Source of the DNA: Thozetella sp. PMI_491
Lineage: Eukaryota; Ascomycota; Sordariomycetes; Chaetosphaeriales; Chaetosphaeriaceae
DNA length: 64,000 nt
NCBI GenBank assembly: GCA_021432635.1
Contig: MU270144.1
Location: 1 to 64,000 of the forward strand
Direction: 5' to 3'
Part shown: in pieces, positions 22,178 to 34,975 of the stretch
Layout of the letters: each line of letters begins with the position of its first letter
Position numbering within the stretch: the first letter of the stretch is position 1
Notes under the pieces: generated by a model
Told to the model about the DNA's origin: nothing
Databases searched by the model: none
The model's input: the letters and a program-made list of their open reading frames with translations, nothing else
Position numbers and translations under genes: made by a program

Positions 22178-22876
22178 ATGCTTTACCTTGGCGGCGGCGG
22201 CGACACAGCCGACGAGTATAAGCTATGGGATCTCGCTTTTCAACCGGGCTATAAGGTCACCATCTGGCCGTTTGCCCATGGCCCCGAAATGTTAGACTTT
22301 ATCCTCGGCTATGTCAAGGATGAGCTAAACCCGCGTGGAGACTACACGCTCACAGTTGGCGACAAGGGCCCCCATTACGGCCTAGAGGACGCCGACCTGC
22401 TGCACATTCCCGGCGGCAACACGTTTGCTCTTCTTGCATACGTACGCGAACACGGGATGGAACAGTCGCTCCTCTCCTTTCTCGCTCGAGGGGGGAAGGT
22501 GTATGGGACCAGTGCGGGTTCATTGTTGCTGGCTAGGGATATTAACATCATTAATTCGGCTCTGGGCCCGACAGGTGACCGGAACGACGTCAAGCTAGAG
22601 GACACAACAGGGCTGAATTTCCTACAGGGTATGGATGTATACCCCCACTATAAGGCGGATTCCGAGCCTCAGCGAGTCTTTTGCCAAAAGTGGGCGGACG
22701 AGCATGCGGTCCCTGTAGCAGGCCTTGACGAATGCGGAGGACTCACGGTGGACGACAAAGGGAAGGCGTATAATCCGGGCCCAGCCGATGTTGTAATCCA
22801 CATGCCGGGATCCGAGCCGGTGATTCTCAAAGAGGGCGAGACATGGTCTCTGAAGGATCGCAAAAAAGAAGCATGA
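22178..22876 (+). CDS. peptidase S51 family protein (dipeptidase E-like)
   Basis: This single-exon gene encodes 232 aa, the normal length for the family. S51 enzymes are cytosolic serine peptidases with a class-I-amidotransferase-like fold. Bacterial members cleave N-terminal aspartyl dipeptides. The nucleophile elbow is GTSAGSLLLARDI, with Ser at about residue 114. Upstream are LYLGGGGDTADEYKLWDLAF and HIPGGNTFALLAYVREHG, both typical. A likely histidine contribution comes from YPHYKADSEPQR. The start at 22178 puts the glycine-rich first strand at residue 2, as in relatives. The fungal substrate is not known. The gene looks intact. Confidence 0.9.
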   Translation: MLYLGGGGDTADEYKLWDLAFQPGYKVTIWPFAHGPEMLDFILGYVKDELNPRGDYTLTVGDKGPHYGLEDADLLHIPGGNTFALLAYVREHGMEQSLLSFLARGGKVYGTSAGSLLLARDINIINSALGPTGDRNDVKLEDTTGLNFLQGMDVYPHYKADSEPQRVFCQKWADEHAVPVAGLDECGGLTVDDKGKAYNPGPADVVIHMPGSEPVILKEGETWSLKDRKKEA

Positions 22877-23669
22877 GAACTTCCAGGGCGTTCACATTCG
22901 ATTCTATGGGGGGTCGTGTCTGTGTCCTCCGTCCGCCTTCCTATGATGACTCAAGGCTATTTGGTCCCCTACGAGGCTGGACAGAATCTCACTCTGATTA
23001 ATCGCTATGTAAAGGAAAATTTAATTGTTCTATGGGGTAGTAGTTGAATAGCGCACCTTGTTTGGTCTCGTCGAGCGACGGTTTGCCCCGTGGGCCGTCT
23101 TCTACATTCGTCTTTGCCCGATCTTATACAAGCCTTATGCCTCTGATTATTCAATGGCGACAGAATTCTTATATACAAGCCCGCTTGAAGACCAGGGCTG
23201 CTTACGGTCGAGGCGGGCCGTAGAACCGATCTCAGGGGCCGTCAGACTTGGCTGACAAATACCAACAACAACTCTCCCCCATCGGCCCCTCCCCACGTCT
23301 ACTAGGGCATATAGCATGTACAGGATCACGAAAGCCAAGCAGGAATCCTCCAGTATACGGAGATAATAGCTTCTAATTCCATCTAAGTCCATCAACACAC
23401 GAACACAATACGACATCACCAATATCAGCACGGGGAAACATCACTGCGAGACCCTGTATGCCACCAATTTGGGAGAGTCAAGCCATATAAATTTGACCTT
23501 TATATGATGATACCTTGTGGATATCTCTCGGGTATATAAATACAACGGTCTTTGCTTCGGGTTGCGAAAGTTGAATTTCCAGTTCCCTCATCCTGACAAA
23601 CAGCAGCCATACTCTTTCCACCACTTTCCTAGAGTAAATCCCAGCCTAGAACCCTATATACGAGGCAAC
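22877..23669. other. intergenic, promoter of the SDR gene at the right end
   Basis: No gene is seen. The coding frame of the SDR is open back to 23517, but a TATA box inside that stretch shows it is promoter and leader. Confidence 0.55.
23533..23542 (+). promoter_or_regulatory. TATA box of the SDR gene
   Basis: TATATAAATA lies about 130 bp before the ATG at 23670 and argues against the upstream in-frame start at 23517. Confidence 0.55.
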
Positions 23670-24389
23670 ATGAGCGCTTTCATCGTCACAGGCGCGAGGA
23701 CCGGCATTGGTCGGGAATATGTCAAGCAGCTGGCTAGTGAACCCTCGAACACAGTCATCGCGATCGTACGTGACCTCAAGGGCGATCTCTCAGCTCTAAA
23801 GTCCATTGGTTCCGACAGCCCTGGCACGGTGCATATACTGGAATGCGACGTCTCATCTTCAGAATCTCTGTCCACCCTTGGGCCAAGCCTGAAGTCTATC
23901 CTAGGCGAGGACATAAGAGTCAAGATCGTCATCAACAACGCCGCAGCCCTCCACTCGAGGGAACAAGACGGGCTCACGGTCTCCGGGGAGGCCTTGCTGT
24001 CTCATATTACTACCAACGTGGTTGGCCCGGCCACAGTCCTTCAGACCGTTCTCCCCTATCTGGCCCCCGGTGGTATCGTCGCCAACATCACTTCAGGACT
24101 GGGAAGTCTGAAGCTGCTAGTGGATGAACGCATCCCACCATCGAATACTCCTTACAGCATCAGCAAGACAGCATTGAACATGCTTACAGTGCACCAGGCG
24201 TACTGTCTGAAAGGAAAGGCAATCGTGGTGTGCATCGATCCAGGCCATGTCAAGACGGAAATGGGCGGTCCGAACGCCGTGGTTGAGATACCGGATAGTG
24301 CAGGGGGCGTCTTGTCGACCTTAAACTCCCTCAAAGCCGAAGATAGCGGGAAGTTTTTGTTATACACAGGCGCAGAACTGCCGTGGTGA
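23670..24389 (+). CDS. short-chain dehydrogenase/reductase
   Basis: This is a 239-aa classical SDR on one exon. It carries the cofactor motif TGARTGIGREY directly after the ATG, the NNAA motif (KIVINNAALHSRE-like region), a Ser in NITSGLGSLKLL and the catalytic YSISK. The basic residue in the TGAR loop suggests NADP(H) preference, which is inference. C-terminal DPGHVKTEMGGPNA matches the carbonyl-reductase-like group active on small aldehydes or ketones. The ATG at 23670 places the Rossmann strand at the usual distance from the N-terminus. The physiological substrate cannot be read from sequence, and no biosynthetic core gene is adjacent. Confidence 0.92.
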   Translation: MSAFIVTGARTGIGREYVKQLASEPSNTVIAIVRDLKGDLSALKSIGSDSPGTVHILECDVSSSESLSTLGPSLKSILGEDIRVKIVINNAAALHSREQDGLTVSGEALLSHITTNVVGPATVLQTVLPYLAPGGIVANITSGLGSLKLLVDERIPPSNTPYSISKTALNMLTVHQAYCLKGKAIVVCIDPGHVKTEMGGPNAVVEIPDSAGGVLSTLNSLKAEDSGKFLLYTGAELPW

Positions 24390-24885
24390 TCAACCCATCC
24401 AGGTTGGCAGGCGTAACATGTAGTTCTTGCATCATATAAGCCTCCATACTTGCTGTGCGATTTGCTTGATTCCTTTTTTCTTGTGCCTAGCATGCCGAAT
24501 ATGGCATCCGTTGTGCGAGACAATTGAGCTTGATCACTTGGAAACTATCCCTTTGGAAGGGAACTTGAAGAGGCACTGTACGGTCTTATCTTTTCCGCTT
24601 GGGGCTGAAAACTTACGGTAATACGAGTGCGGAAACAGTGTGGGGCGCCTTCGACGACTTACATGTATTAGTCGAGCTACTGATGATCTTTTGGAATGTA
24701 TTGAAACTCATATTTCATAGATCCTAGGCAACATAGAATCATGAAGTGTAACGATCGGTAATTGAAATTCTCGTCCCATATGGAATGGAACCTGACTTCG
24801 CAACGACACGCAGTGTTCCATTCTGAGCAATTCTGAAGCAGCCAACGTCAGTTTCTCACGGGAGCTGCGGCCATAAGAAAGACAC
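24390..24885. other. intergenic with a partial copy of the neighbouring gene
   Basis: Convergent gene ends. It holds a 40-bp diverged copy of nucleotidyltransferase coding sequence (listed separately) and a 9-bp inverted repeat, GAATGGAAC at 24783 and GTTCCATTC at 24815. Confidence 0.6.
24739..24780 (-). repeat. partial diverged copy of nucleotidyltransferase coding sequence
   Basis: This segment matches 24939-24980, inside the nucleotidyltransferase gene, exactly 200 bp away and in the same orientation. Over the 40 bases 24741-24780 there are eight mismatches and all are transitions; seven run C to T or G to A from gene to copy. The minus strand would read WDENFNYRSLHFM against WDENPNYWPLHFM in the gene. 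Similarity stops sharply on both sides. Confidence 0.7.
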
Positions 24886-25743
24886 CTAAAGATCCTCGAT
24901 CGATACAGTACCGTCCATCCAGCCCAGCTCGCTATCCTTCATGAAGTGTAACGGCCAGTAATTGGGGTTCTCGTCCCACGTGCGAAAGTCTTTGACGAGT
25001 TGGTAGAAGCTCTCGACATTCTCCTTCGTCGGATCCTCCACCGCCTGTCGTAGAGCTAACTCCAGTCCCTCGGGCTTCTCCGGGGCCAATTCCAACATGC
25101 GCACGAACCACTTGTGATACGGGTACAGCAGCTCATTGTGAGTCAGAATAAGGCGCCCGCCAAATAGCACCAGCTTCTGCACCGCCACCCCGAGCAGATA
25201 GCGGTCGCCTTTGGCATGCGCCTCGCCGGCGAACCACTTCCAGGCTTCGAATTGGGCGTAGAAACGGCTTACGCGGGCCGCCTTTCCGTCTTTCGGGTAA
25301 GCTACGGCAAGTGCGAGCGCCTCCGCTAGGGGCCTTGCACCACCGGCGCCGCCCTCGTGAGCAGTGTCGCCCACCTCAGCTCGGTTGAAGAGGACGCGGA
25401 CACCTTCGAACGCGAAGCGTGCGGGCTCGCTTCCCCGCTCACCCACGTCGCGGATGAAGTTGAGGCTCAGGTATTTCCCGTCGACATACCCGCCGGGATA
25501 GTCGCAAAGGGCAGAGTCTTTGCTGTAGAAACCTAGCCGGCCGGACTGAATTCGGCCTTGGTAGTCGTCCTCGGAGACGACAATTAGGATGTCAATGTCC
25601 GAGGTTTCGCTCTCGAAGCCGTGGGCTATGGATCCGGAGAGTAGCAAGGCTTGCACTTCGGGGTCGGCCCTAAAGTACTCCGTAACCTTCTCAATCGCTT
25701 CGCTGTGATGAGGATACATGGCGTGCTTGCTGTGGGTAGACAA
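24886..25743 (-). CDS. nucleotidyltransferase-domain protein with helical C-domain
   Basis: This single-exon gene encodes 285 aa. Residues about 30-110 form a Pol-beta-type nucleotidyltransferase core: LLLSGSIAHGFESETSDIDI gives the GS motif and the paired metal-binding aspartates (DID). The C-terminal 150 residues are all-helical (WKWFAGEAHAKGDRYLLGVA, LILTHNELLYPYHKWFVRML), similar in layout to the helical partner of antibiotic-modifying and MNT-like nucleotidyltransferases. Such enzymes transfer NMP to small molecules, proteins or RNA; the fungal target is unknown. Two start codons are possible (residues 1 and 9). The catalytic core looks complete. Similar proteins are common in bacteria, so an origin by transfer is possible but untested. 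Confidence 0.85.
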   Translation of the reverse strand: MSTHSKHAMYPHHSEAIEKVTEYFRADPEVQALLLSGSIAHGFESETSDIDILIVVSEDDYQGRIQSGRLGFYSKDSALCDYPGGYVDGKYLSLNFIRDVGERGSEPARFAFEGVRVLFNRAEVGDTAHEGGAGGARPLAEALALAVAYPKDGKAARVSRFYAQFEAWKWFAGEAHAKGDRYLLGVAVQKLVLFGGRLILTHNELLYPYHKWFVRMLELAPEKPEGLELALRQAVEDPTKENVESFYQLVKDFRTWDENPNYWPLHFMKDSELGWMDGTVSIEDL

Positions 25744-26815
25744 AGATACAAGATGCTTAGGCGGTTATTAGGATATGGTGAAGAGGTAACAATCCAGGCC
25801 TGCTCTCTTCTTGGAGGTTCGGGTTCTGGTATAGTGCCAAGTCTCTGCTTGGTCCCCTTGTCCGTACCTTGCCGAAGGTTGTAGCGGAATTAGGCCGTCT
25901 TACTGCACAAGACTCTGATTGGCTGTAGGAGTTTCGGGAAGAAAAACCATACTAGTAGAGTTTACATGTCCCGGATGCCTCTTTCTATGATGCCTTTCTA
26001 TGTGTATCAAGTCATACCGAGAATTTTAATAAAGGCTACTGTCGGAATACATCTCGTGACATGTCTGTTTGCTTAATAACGATTGGGTGCACGTATTACT
26101 TTGGGGAATGTAGTTGAATCTGGGGGATGGTCACGGACCTAGTATAGTACCAGGGGCTTGCCTCCTTAAAAGAGATGCGGCTTGCGAATGTGTTGAATCA
26201 CTCCATTGATCCTGGCGCGTATAGATTGAGAGCTCACTGGCTACAGGCGAGGCGGAGGCAGTGAGGTTCATCTACACTATAGCAATGGAAGCTTCTGGCT
26301 GCAAGCCCGAGCCCGCGCCTTGTTGAGCTGCCATCTCGTGGTAGTCTCCTCCTCGGGAGGAACTTCCTACATTTAAATTGTGTTTGAGAGGCAACCAGGC
26401 CGCCCGTCCAAAATGACGCGTGCCGACCTCCAGGAAGCCAGTACTTTTGTATAACTACTATATTCCGGATGCTCATTGGCCAATAGAACATAAAGAGTAG
26501 ATGGGGCAATGCACCGCCCCACAGCTCGACGTCGGGGCGGCTCATGCAACTAGATGCGGACTAGGCTAAGGATCAGCTTACTGCCACTCCCCTGGTCCTA
26601 GGCGCTCTCATACTGCGTCACGGCTATGCGAGAGGCGGCTAAACGAGCGAGTGCCTTTCACTATGGTGATCGACCCTCGCGCTCAGCCGCTGCCGCGGCA
26701 AGGTAAGAGGCGAGGACCTATAAGTAGTGTTCTCAGCCGTCCTTGTCCACCTGCTGCGAGGCTAGTTCTGAGGCACGCACGCTAACCAGCGCCCTTCAAC
26801 ATATTTGACGCAAAT
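25744..26815. other. divergent intergenic region
   Basis: This holds the promoters of the nucleotidyltransferase gene (minus) and tubby-like gene (plus). Nothing else is recognised. Confidence 0.55.
26719..26726 (+). promoter_or_regulatory. TATA box of the tubby-like gene
   Basis: TATAAGTA lies about 97 bp before the ATG at 26816. Confidence 0.45.
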
Positions 26816-27409
26816 ATGAACAAATTCCTTTCGAGCCTACTCTCAGATTCTTCCGGATTCTCTGGTCAACGATCAAACTCCGCCGGCCCCACCCGTAGGT
26901 TTTGCATTCGCCCTTCGAAACAGGACCCCAACCTCGTGGTAGTTCAGCCAGAAGGTGCCTCCCACGAAGAACCTCCGCTGTACTGCGTCTTCTACGGCCC
27001 GGGCGGGAAATCCGTCATCTACTATGGTCAAGCTGGCCCTACCAGCGCGATTGGAGACATATCGGTGTCCACGATGAATTCGAGCGCCACGGCGTCCTTG
27101 CGGGGCCAGCCAATGAAGCTGCGCCAGAATTGCCTCTCTGGCGATTACACGATCGACTTCCCCCCGATCCCCGACCTGAAATGGGAGGTCAATCAGCTCA
27201 CGGGCCACTCAATGAACCTGAAGGACCGCGCAGGAACCCGGTTGGCGCATTACGACCCCGGATGGTCCGAAAAGAGCAAGCTTGACATTGTGGTGCAGTG
27301 TGATGAGCGGCTTGTAGAGGCGATCGTTATCTCCGCTATGGCTCTCGCAGAGCTAAATAAGAAGTCTAATGAGATGGCATCGGAAGTATTACAAGCGGTG
27401 TTCACCTAA
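26816..27409 (+). CDS. tubby C-terminal-like domain protein
   Basis: This 197-aa single-exon protein is built of alternating strands (LYCVFYGPGGKSVIYYGQ, MKLRQNCLSGDYTIDF, LKWEVNQLTGHSMNLKD, GTRLAHYDPGW) and ends in one hydrophobic helix (LVEAIVISAMALAELNKK). This is the pattern of tubby/LURP-one-like barrels around a C-terminal helix, and fungi have many small members. The domain fills most of the protein; the first 30 residues are Ser-rich and disordered. The family is often tied to membrane lipid binding or defence-like responses in other kingdoms, but the role of fungal members is unknown. It converges on the xylanase gene with 270 bp between stops. Confidence 0.7.
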   Translation: MNKFLSSLLSDSSGFSGQRSNSAGPTRRFCIRPSKQDPNLVVVQPEGASHEEPPLYCVFYGPGGKSVIYYGQAGPTSAIGDISVSTMNSSATASLRGQPMKLRQNCLSGDYTIDFPPIPDLKWEVNQLTGHSMNLKDRAGTRLAHYDPGWSEKSKLDIVVQCDERLVEAIVISAMALAELNKKSNEMASEVLQAVFT

Positions 27410-27679
27410 AGGCCATCAATATCTGAGTGAAAGCAGATTATAAGGCATTGTACCTCAGCGTCGTGCACAATTAGATATATGGCAAAATATAAGCTTTATA
27501 CGTGAAGTTATCTGCCCTCGTGTTAAGTTACCGAGGAAGGCGGCTGATCAAGCATGAATGTGACACGTCCACATGCCAACCTGGTGCTCTACGAGGGCAG
27601 CTATGTAATTACATGACAGGGGTTCAGTCATCAGGCAGCCACAAACACTGGGGAATATAGTCCTGAATCCAATCTATGC

Positions 27680-28974
27680 CTAGAGACACTGCGAGTACCA
27701 GTCGTTGGAGTAAGTACAGGTGTACGGTGCTGCGCACACCGTCGGGCCGGTGTAGCCAACTCCGCCGCACTGCGCCCAGTGGGCCGCCGTGCCGGTGGCG
27801 GTGGCGGTCGCGCTCGCTGCGGTGGTCGTCTTGGTGGTCAGGGTTGTGGAAGACGGAAGGGTTGTCCCCGCAGCAGAGGCCAGCAGGTTCTGGATCTTGT
27901 CGTAGGCGGGCTTGGTGGTCAAGTTGGACCAGTAGAGGCAGGCATCGCCCTGGCCCGAGAAGGTGCTGGGGATCCAGCTGTAGGCGTCATCAAAGTCCCA
28001 CACGGTGATTCCCACGCACTTGGCTACGTTGAGGCATGCCTGAACCACAGCGGCGTAGTCGTTGGCCTGCTGCGCCAGCCCCGACGCTGTGGATGGGAGG
28101 CTGCTGAAGCGGACGTCAATCTCGGTATAAGCGACCTCGACGCCGAGAGCGACGAAGGTGTTGAGCTGCGACGTGAGCGCCGAGGCGCTGGGCGTCGAGC
28201 CGACGATGAAGTGGCCCTGCAGGCCGACGCCGTCAATCCGCGCACCGGCCGCCTTAATAATGTTAACCGCCTCGACGGCACGGGTCGCCTTAGCGCCGGC
28301 AGATTCGATGTTGTAGTCGTTGTAGTACAGCTTAGCGGCCGGGTCAGCGGCGGCGGCAGCAGCGAAGGCGACGGGGAGGAACGAGGTCCCCATGACGTTG
28401 TAGAAGACGCTCGTCCGCCAGTTTCCGCTGTCGTCGATGGCCTCGTTGACCACGTCCCAGGCATAGCACTGGCCCTTATAGTGGCCGACCTCGGCGGCGA
28501 TGTGGGTTTGGATCACGGACGCGAGAGTGGCGTTGGTCCATGACCCGGACGATACCCACGAGGGAAGTTGGCTGTGCCACACAAGCGTGTGACACCGAAG
28601 GAGCTGGCCATTGTTCTTGGCGAACGTTGTGATGGCATCGCCTTGAGTGAAGCTGAAGGACCCCTGGCTGGGCTCAGTGTACTGCCACTTCTGGCCGTTT
28701 CCAGGCGTGATCTGGCCAAATTCGTTCACGTTGGAGCTGGGTTGGGTGAAAGTCAGCACGCGGTGGCCCCGTATATAATCATACAGTGGATGCTAGGACG
28801 ACCTTGTAATACAGGGACGTACAGGATGGATGTGTATGCCGTGTTGGATAGTTCGCCGTTGTCGGTCGCCGAGCCAAAGTATAGCTTCCCGGCCGCCTTG
28901 GCGAGCTGGTTCAGGTTGGCATCGACCCCAGCGGCGGCCAGCAAGGAGGCGAGAACAACCGAGTGCGAACGCAT
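27680..28974 (-). CDS. GH10 endo-1,4-beta-xylanase with C-terminal CBM1
   Basis: The enzyme cleaves internal beta-1,4 bonds of xylan outside the cell. Two exons, 28974-28823 and 28736-27680, give 402 aa. The intron has a GTACGT donor and a GCTGAC branch. Residues 1-19 form a signal peptide ([14 protein letters not shown]). The GH10 domain shows FGQITPGN, the acid/base Glu in [10 protein letters not shown], the nucleophile Glu in TEIDVRF, and [12 protein letters not shown] short Thr/Ser linker leads to a family-1 cellulose-binding module of about 33 residues ([16 protein letters not shown] to NDWYSQCL) with the expected four cysteines. All catalytic residues are present. The promoter carries XlnR-like and CreA-like sites. 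Confidence 0.96.
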
Positions 28975-29092
28975 ATCGAGCGTGTATGCCGTTGGGCTCG
29001 GAGAAAAGCGGCTCCTGGAGAAAGATGTCTAAGCGGTCTTCAGAGATCCCTAGAGTACCTCATGAGTCCAGAATGGCCCCGGGCACCTTCTC

Positions 29093-29099
29093 GTTTATA
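29093..29099 (-). promoter_or_regulatory. TATA box of the xylanase gene
   Basis: TATAAAC on the minus strand lies about 120 bp upstream of the ATG at 28974. Confidence 0.5.
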
Positions 29100-29313
29100 G
29101 GCCGGCGAGCCATGCTGAGGCCCTCCAGCTGGGAGGCATTGCTCCATGTTCCTGGATCCGCTCGTGGGCTCATCCGCCCGGAAACTAGGGGACCGGCTCC
29201 GCAAGGTTACCACGGATGGACGGCTGGATTTCGCAAGTGGACGCGCAGACGCGCGCCAATCCACCTCGAAAGACCGGGTTCTGGGTCGTGGGTGTTGGAG
29301 AAGGTGGCATTTC

Positions 29314-29319
29314 CCGGGG
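29314..29319 (+). promoter_or_regulatory. CreA-like site
   Basis: CCGGGG fits SYGGRG, the site of the carbon-catabolite repressor CreA/Cre1, about 340 bp upstream of the xylanase. The motif is short, so its function is inferred. Confidence 0.3.
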
Positions 29320-29462
29320 TGCGTTCGGGGTTTTCTCCACCAACCGGCATCGAGGAAGCCCGCTTCGGCACGGAGACGCAACCCCATGTCCACGCTTCGG
29401 GCAGCACCCCCGGATGCCACGGTACTGTCATCTCGGGCGCCAGGACCAGGGAATCGCAAATA

Positions 29463-29469
29463 GGCTAAA
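29463..29469 (+). promoter_or_regulatory. XlnR/Xyr1-like site
   Basis: GGCTAAA, the consensus for the xylanase activator XlnR/Xyr1, lies about 490 bp upstream of the xylanase ATG. Confidence 0.4.
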
Positions 29470-30117
29470 GTCATACGGCCACCCGGAGTCGGTCGCCGTC
29501 GGTACCGTTGTTGGTGATGGCTAGAGCCGCATCACTCCTGGACCTCAGCGACGCTTTTGGCTAGTTGGTTTCGCCAGCAGCACAATAGACGTGTCAATTG
29601 CAGTCAAGCAAGCATGAAGCAGAGGGGGCCGGCTATTGTTACGACCATCCAACCCCTCCAGCCTCGGGCCAATGGAGCTAGGAGGATGTTCACGTCTTCA
29701 TTCCTCATTCCTCCCCCTCCTGCTTGTCCAGCAAGCCCCTCTGCTAATCCTGTCCTCAACCTCGGGTGAGGTGTCAGCATTCTGCCGGCAAATCACATAT
29801 AGCTCCACACACCCACATGTCAACTGTCAACTGCAAACCACTGGGGAATTAAGTTTGTTTATTCTTTCACATCCTCGTACCGTAGTGTACAAGGCCCCTG
29901 TGTCTTTTGTCTAATAAATGGGGGGTATGACTATAAAGACAGAACGCGGGAGAGAGAGGAGATAGGTGGAAGTACATGGTGCGTGTTGTACAGGCCCAAT
30001 GTGGGAAGTTCGTTTTTTGCAGTCCGTAACACCCAACCAAGAAATGATGTATGCCCCTTTCCAGCCTGGTAGTCGCCGCGTAGTAAATCACAATTCGTCC
30101 CTTCTAGGTTGGTGGTG

Positions 30118-32563
<2,446 letters not shown>

Positions 32564-33793
32564 TCAGTTTGCCAGCGATAGCTTCTCACTGCCGAGCTGT
32601 TCAGATGTCCACTTCCATAACTTCTCTCCGAGTTCAACATTAAGCGCATGCGCGCTGGGCTCCGCGATTTTGGCAAACGGTACAATGTAGGCCCCCGAAT
32701 TCGCCGCGGTGAATTCGGGGCTGGCAATAGCAAATAGTGAGGAGAGCCCGCCTTTCGCTTCGTCATGGAGAATGCCAGTGCATCGCATAACTGGCGTGAC
32801 GATGCGTAGGATGAACTCGGGTGCGATCGAGGTTGACTGTCGGTTCAATTGCCTGCACCCAGCTACAGTTTAGCCTTCGTTCCCAATCCGGCACTTACGC
32901 GCCATCCAAAGCTTGCGCGGCCCGAGCATCTATCCTAGAAGGACGCCGAACTCACGTATTAATGCTACCCGGGTGGACGGCGGCGACGACAAGGTCCCCG
33001 GGGACAGCTTGCTGCCCCTTAGGGCCGTACCTCGCCTGCAGCTGCTTCACGTGCAAGACGTTGCCGAGCTTAGATTGTCCGTAACGGGTCATCCCGTGCC
33101 TGGCCTCTAAGTTGATATCGTCGAATTGGATGCCATCTTTTGGCGCAAAGGCGCTGTGGCCGTTGGATGTAACGCAAACAATGCGGACACTGCCGGGGTC
33201 CGACGCCTTTGACGTAGCTTGGAGGATGGGGAGAAGATGATGTGTCAATAGCCAATGGGAGAGATAATTGGTCTAGGGATAGGTTAGAGAGTTGCGGGAT
33301 CGCGAGCTTCGGCCAGTCTTCTTACCTGCCACTGAATCTCATACCCGTCATCGGTGAGAGAGAAAGGCACGCCCATGATGCCGGCATTATTTACCAGGCC
33401 ATGCAACTGTGTCTCTTTCCTACATCTCATTAGTAAAGGTGGAAATGCTAGCCGGAGAGTCGCGCAGTTACCTAGAGAATTCCCGGGCTGCTTTGATGAC
33501 GCTGTCGAGGTGTTGCAGGTCCATGCTGAGGAAGTGGATGTCCGCGCCTGGGATTCCTTTTCTGATGTCTTCAATGGCGGCTACTGCCTTCTCCTCGCTC
33601 CTGGCGCCCATATAGACCTTGGCGCCATGGAGAGCCAGGCCTGCAACAGTTGCCTTTCCACTTCCCGGATGTTTAGCCTATTTCACCAAGGGCGAATGTG
33701 ATTAGGAAGAACATACCAACCGGTGTTGCCTCCTGTCACTATATACACCTTGCCCTTCAAGCTAGGAAGGTCTTCTAGCTTGAACTTCGACAT
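32564..33793 (-). CDS. short-chain dehydrogenase, five exons (retinol dehydrogenase-like group)
   Basis: Five exons, 33793-33717, 33660-33472, 33419-33326, 33272-32956 and 32852-32564, join in phase to 321 aa. The introns are 52-103 nt; donors are GTATGT, GTAACT, GTAAGA and GTGAGT. The first acceptor is an unusual AAG, preceded by a GCTAAAC branch. The spliced protein shows TGGNTGCGKATVAG (cofactor loop), GLVNNAG, CVTSNGH with the catalytic Ser, and YGQSKLGN with YxxxK, then HPGSINTQLNR. These are the marks of the WW-oxidoreductase/retinol-dehydrogenase-like SDR group. The substrate is unknown. All catalytic residues survive, so the gene looks functional. Confidence 0.9.
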
Positions 33794-34975
33794 GGTTCTG
33801 AAGGCACGCGGTAGTACACTCTAGTCGATTCAGGTCTTCTTGGAGCGGGTATTGATCTATGTGCAAGAGCTTCAGATGCGGGAGCTCAAAAGCAACAAAG
33901 GAGAGATGAGGTTAGAAGTTTGTCTGAGCTGCTATCCTCAATGCACCAAGCTACCAGACGCCATATATATATATACCCGTCCATGGCCAAATCGTTTCAT
34001 TTTATCTCAGATCTGACTCTCCGGTCCATCTAGTTCTGAGGCTGAGAGGCGGGCAGCAGGCGGGCAGCAGGCGGGGCGCTCAGATCGTCCGCGCGAGTAA
34101 GCCCCGCTAGCGCCCGCAACCCGCGGACCCACGCGGCCGCACGTTCGCAGGGCGGTGCCAAAAATCGGCGTCGGGGCCGCACGCTTGCGGTTCCGCAAGT
34201 TAGGAATCGGCATCATGTCATCCCGCCGCAGTATTCCTGGAACCCTTGACCGATGCGAAGGGCCACGTGTACCTCTCCCGGGCACAGGTAGAGAACAAAC
34301 TACAAAGCGCACGTCATGCATGCATACAAGGAGCTGGTGCCAGGATCGGCATTTTCTAGGTAGACTAGCCTACATACACCGTGATGACCCAGCGAGTGCG
34401 GCAACCGAGTCTAAATCTGTTTCTCGCTCGTCCAATCTAGGCTCATTCTCGACTGCAGCCACTTGGCCAGTCAACGTTCATCCACCGGCAGCTGCGCTAG
34501 CGACGATCATCCAGGAGAGTCTGAATGGCCAAGATATAGGCCGTGCCGGTGTAGTGAAGGCAAAGAATTAAGAAAGTAGAGAAAATCCCGTGGGTTATTG
34601 GCCGAAGACCTCTGTCTCGCCAGCCGTTCGCACTAGTGCATTGGCATGGCAGGGGATACGCCAAAAGCAAAGGGGCTTCGGGAATCTTCCAAAGAAGAAA
34701 ACCCCTGTTCTGAGAGAAGTCCATCCATCAGCAGCTCAAATGACGGCCAAATGAGTTTCTAATTCGGCTCTCGAGATGGGTTTTGTACCCGTGAAGAGTT
34801 CGTGAGCAAGTCTGCCGAGCGGAAGGTTAGCCTGAATGGTGCGCCCAGGCCAGAAGAAGAGGGCAAACTCACGTGTCGCCATCAGATTACCCTACATGGA
34901 CCTGTGGCTGTTTTGCAGTGCGGCCGAGCCTCGTCATGACTCAGCTTGAATATATCAAGCGAGTCTTCCCTAAAC
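33794..34975. other. intergenic with a short direct repeat
   Basis: This runs from the SDR promoter to the 3' flank of the next minus-strand gene. An 11-bp unit, cgggcagcagg, is repeated directly at about 34046-34071. No gene is recognised. Confidence 0.5.
33963..33975 (-). promoter_or_regulatory. AT-repeat TATA region of the SDR gene
   Basis: A short (AT)n run about 170-180 bp upstream of the ATG at 33793 is the only TATA-like sequence near this start. Confidence 0.35.

Larger units (their letters stand above)
28975..30117. promoter_or_regulatory. xylanase promoter and hsp60 3' flank
   Basis: No gene is seen. The left half is xylanase promoter (TATA, XlnR-like and CreA-like sites, listed separately). 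The right part is the 3' flank of hsp60. Confidence 0.6.

Noticed and set aside
23517-23669. N-terminal extension of the SDR from 23517
   Set aside because: A TATA box lies within this stretch, and SDRs of this group begin a few residues before the TGxxxGIG motif.
24739-24780. RIP as the cause of divergence of the partial gene copy
   Set aside because: Mismatches are transitions, but most are not in CpA/TpG dinucleotides, and a 40-bp repeat is far below the length RIP normally needs.
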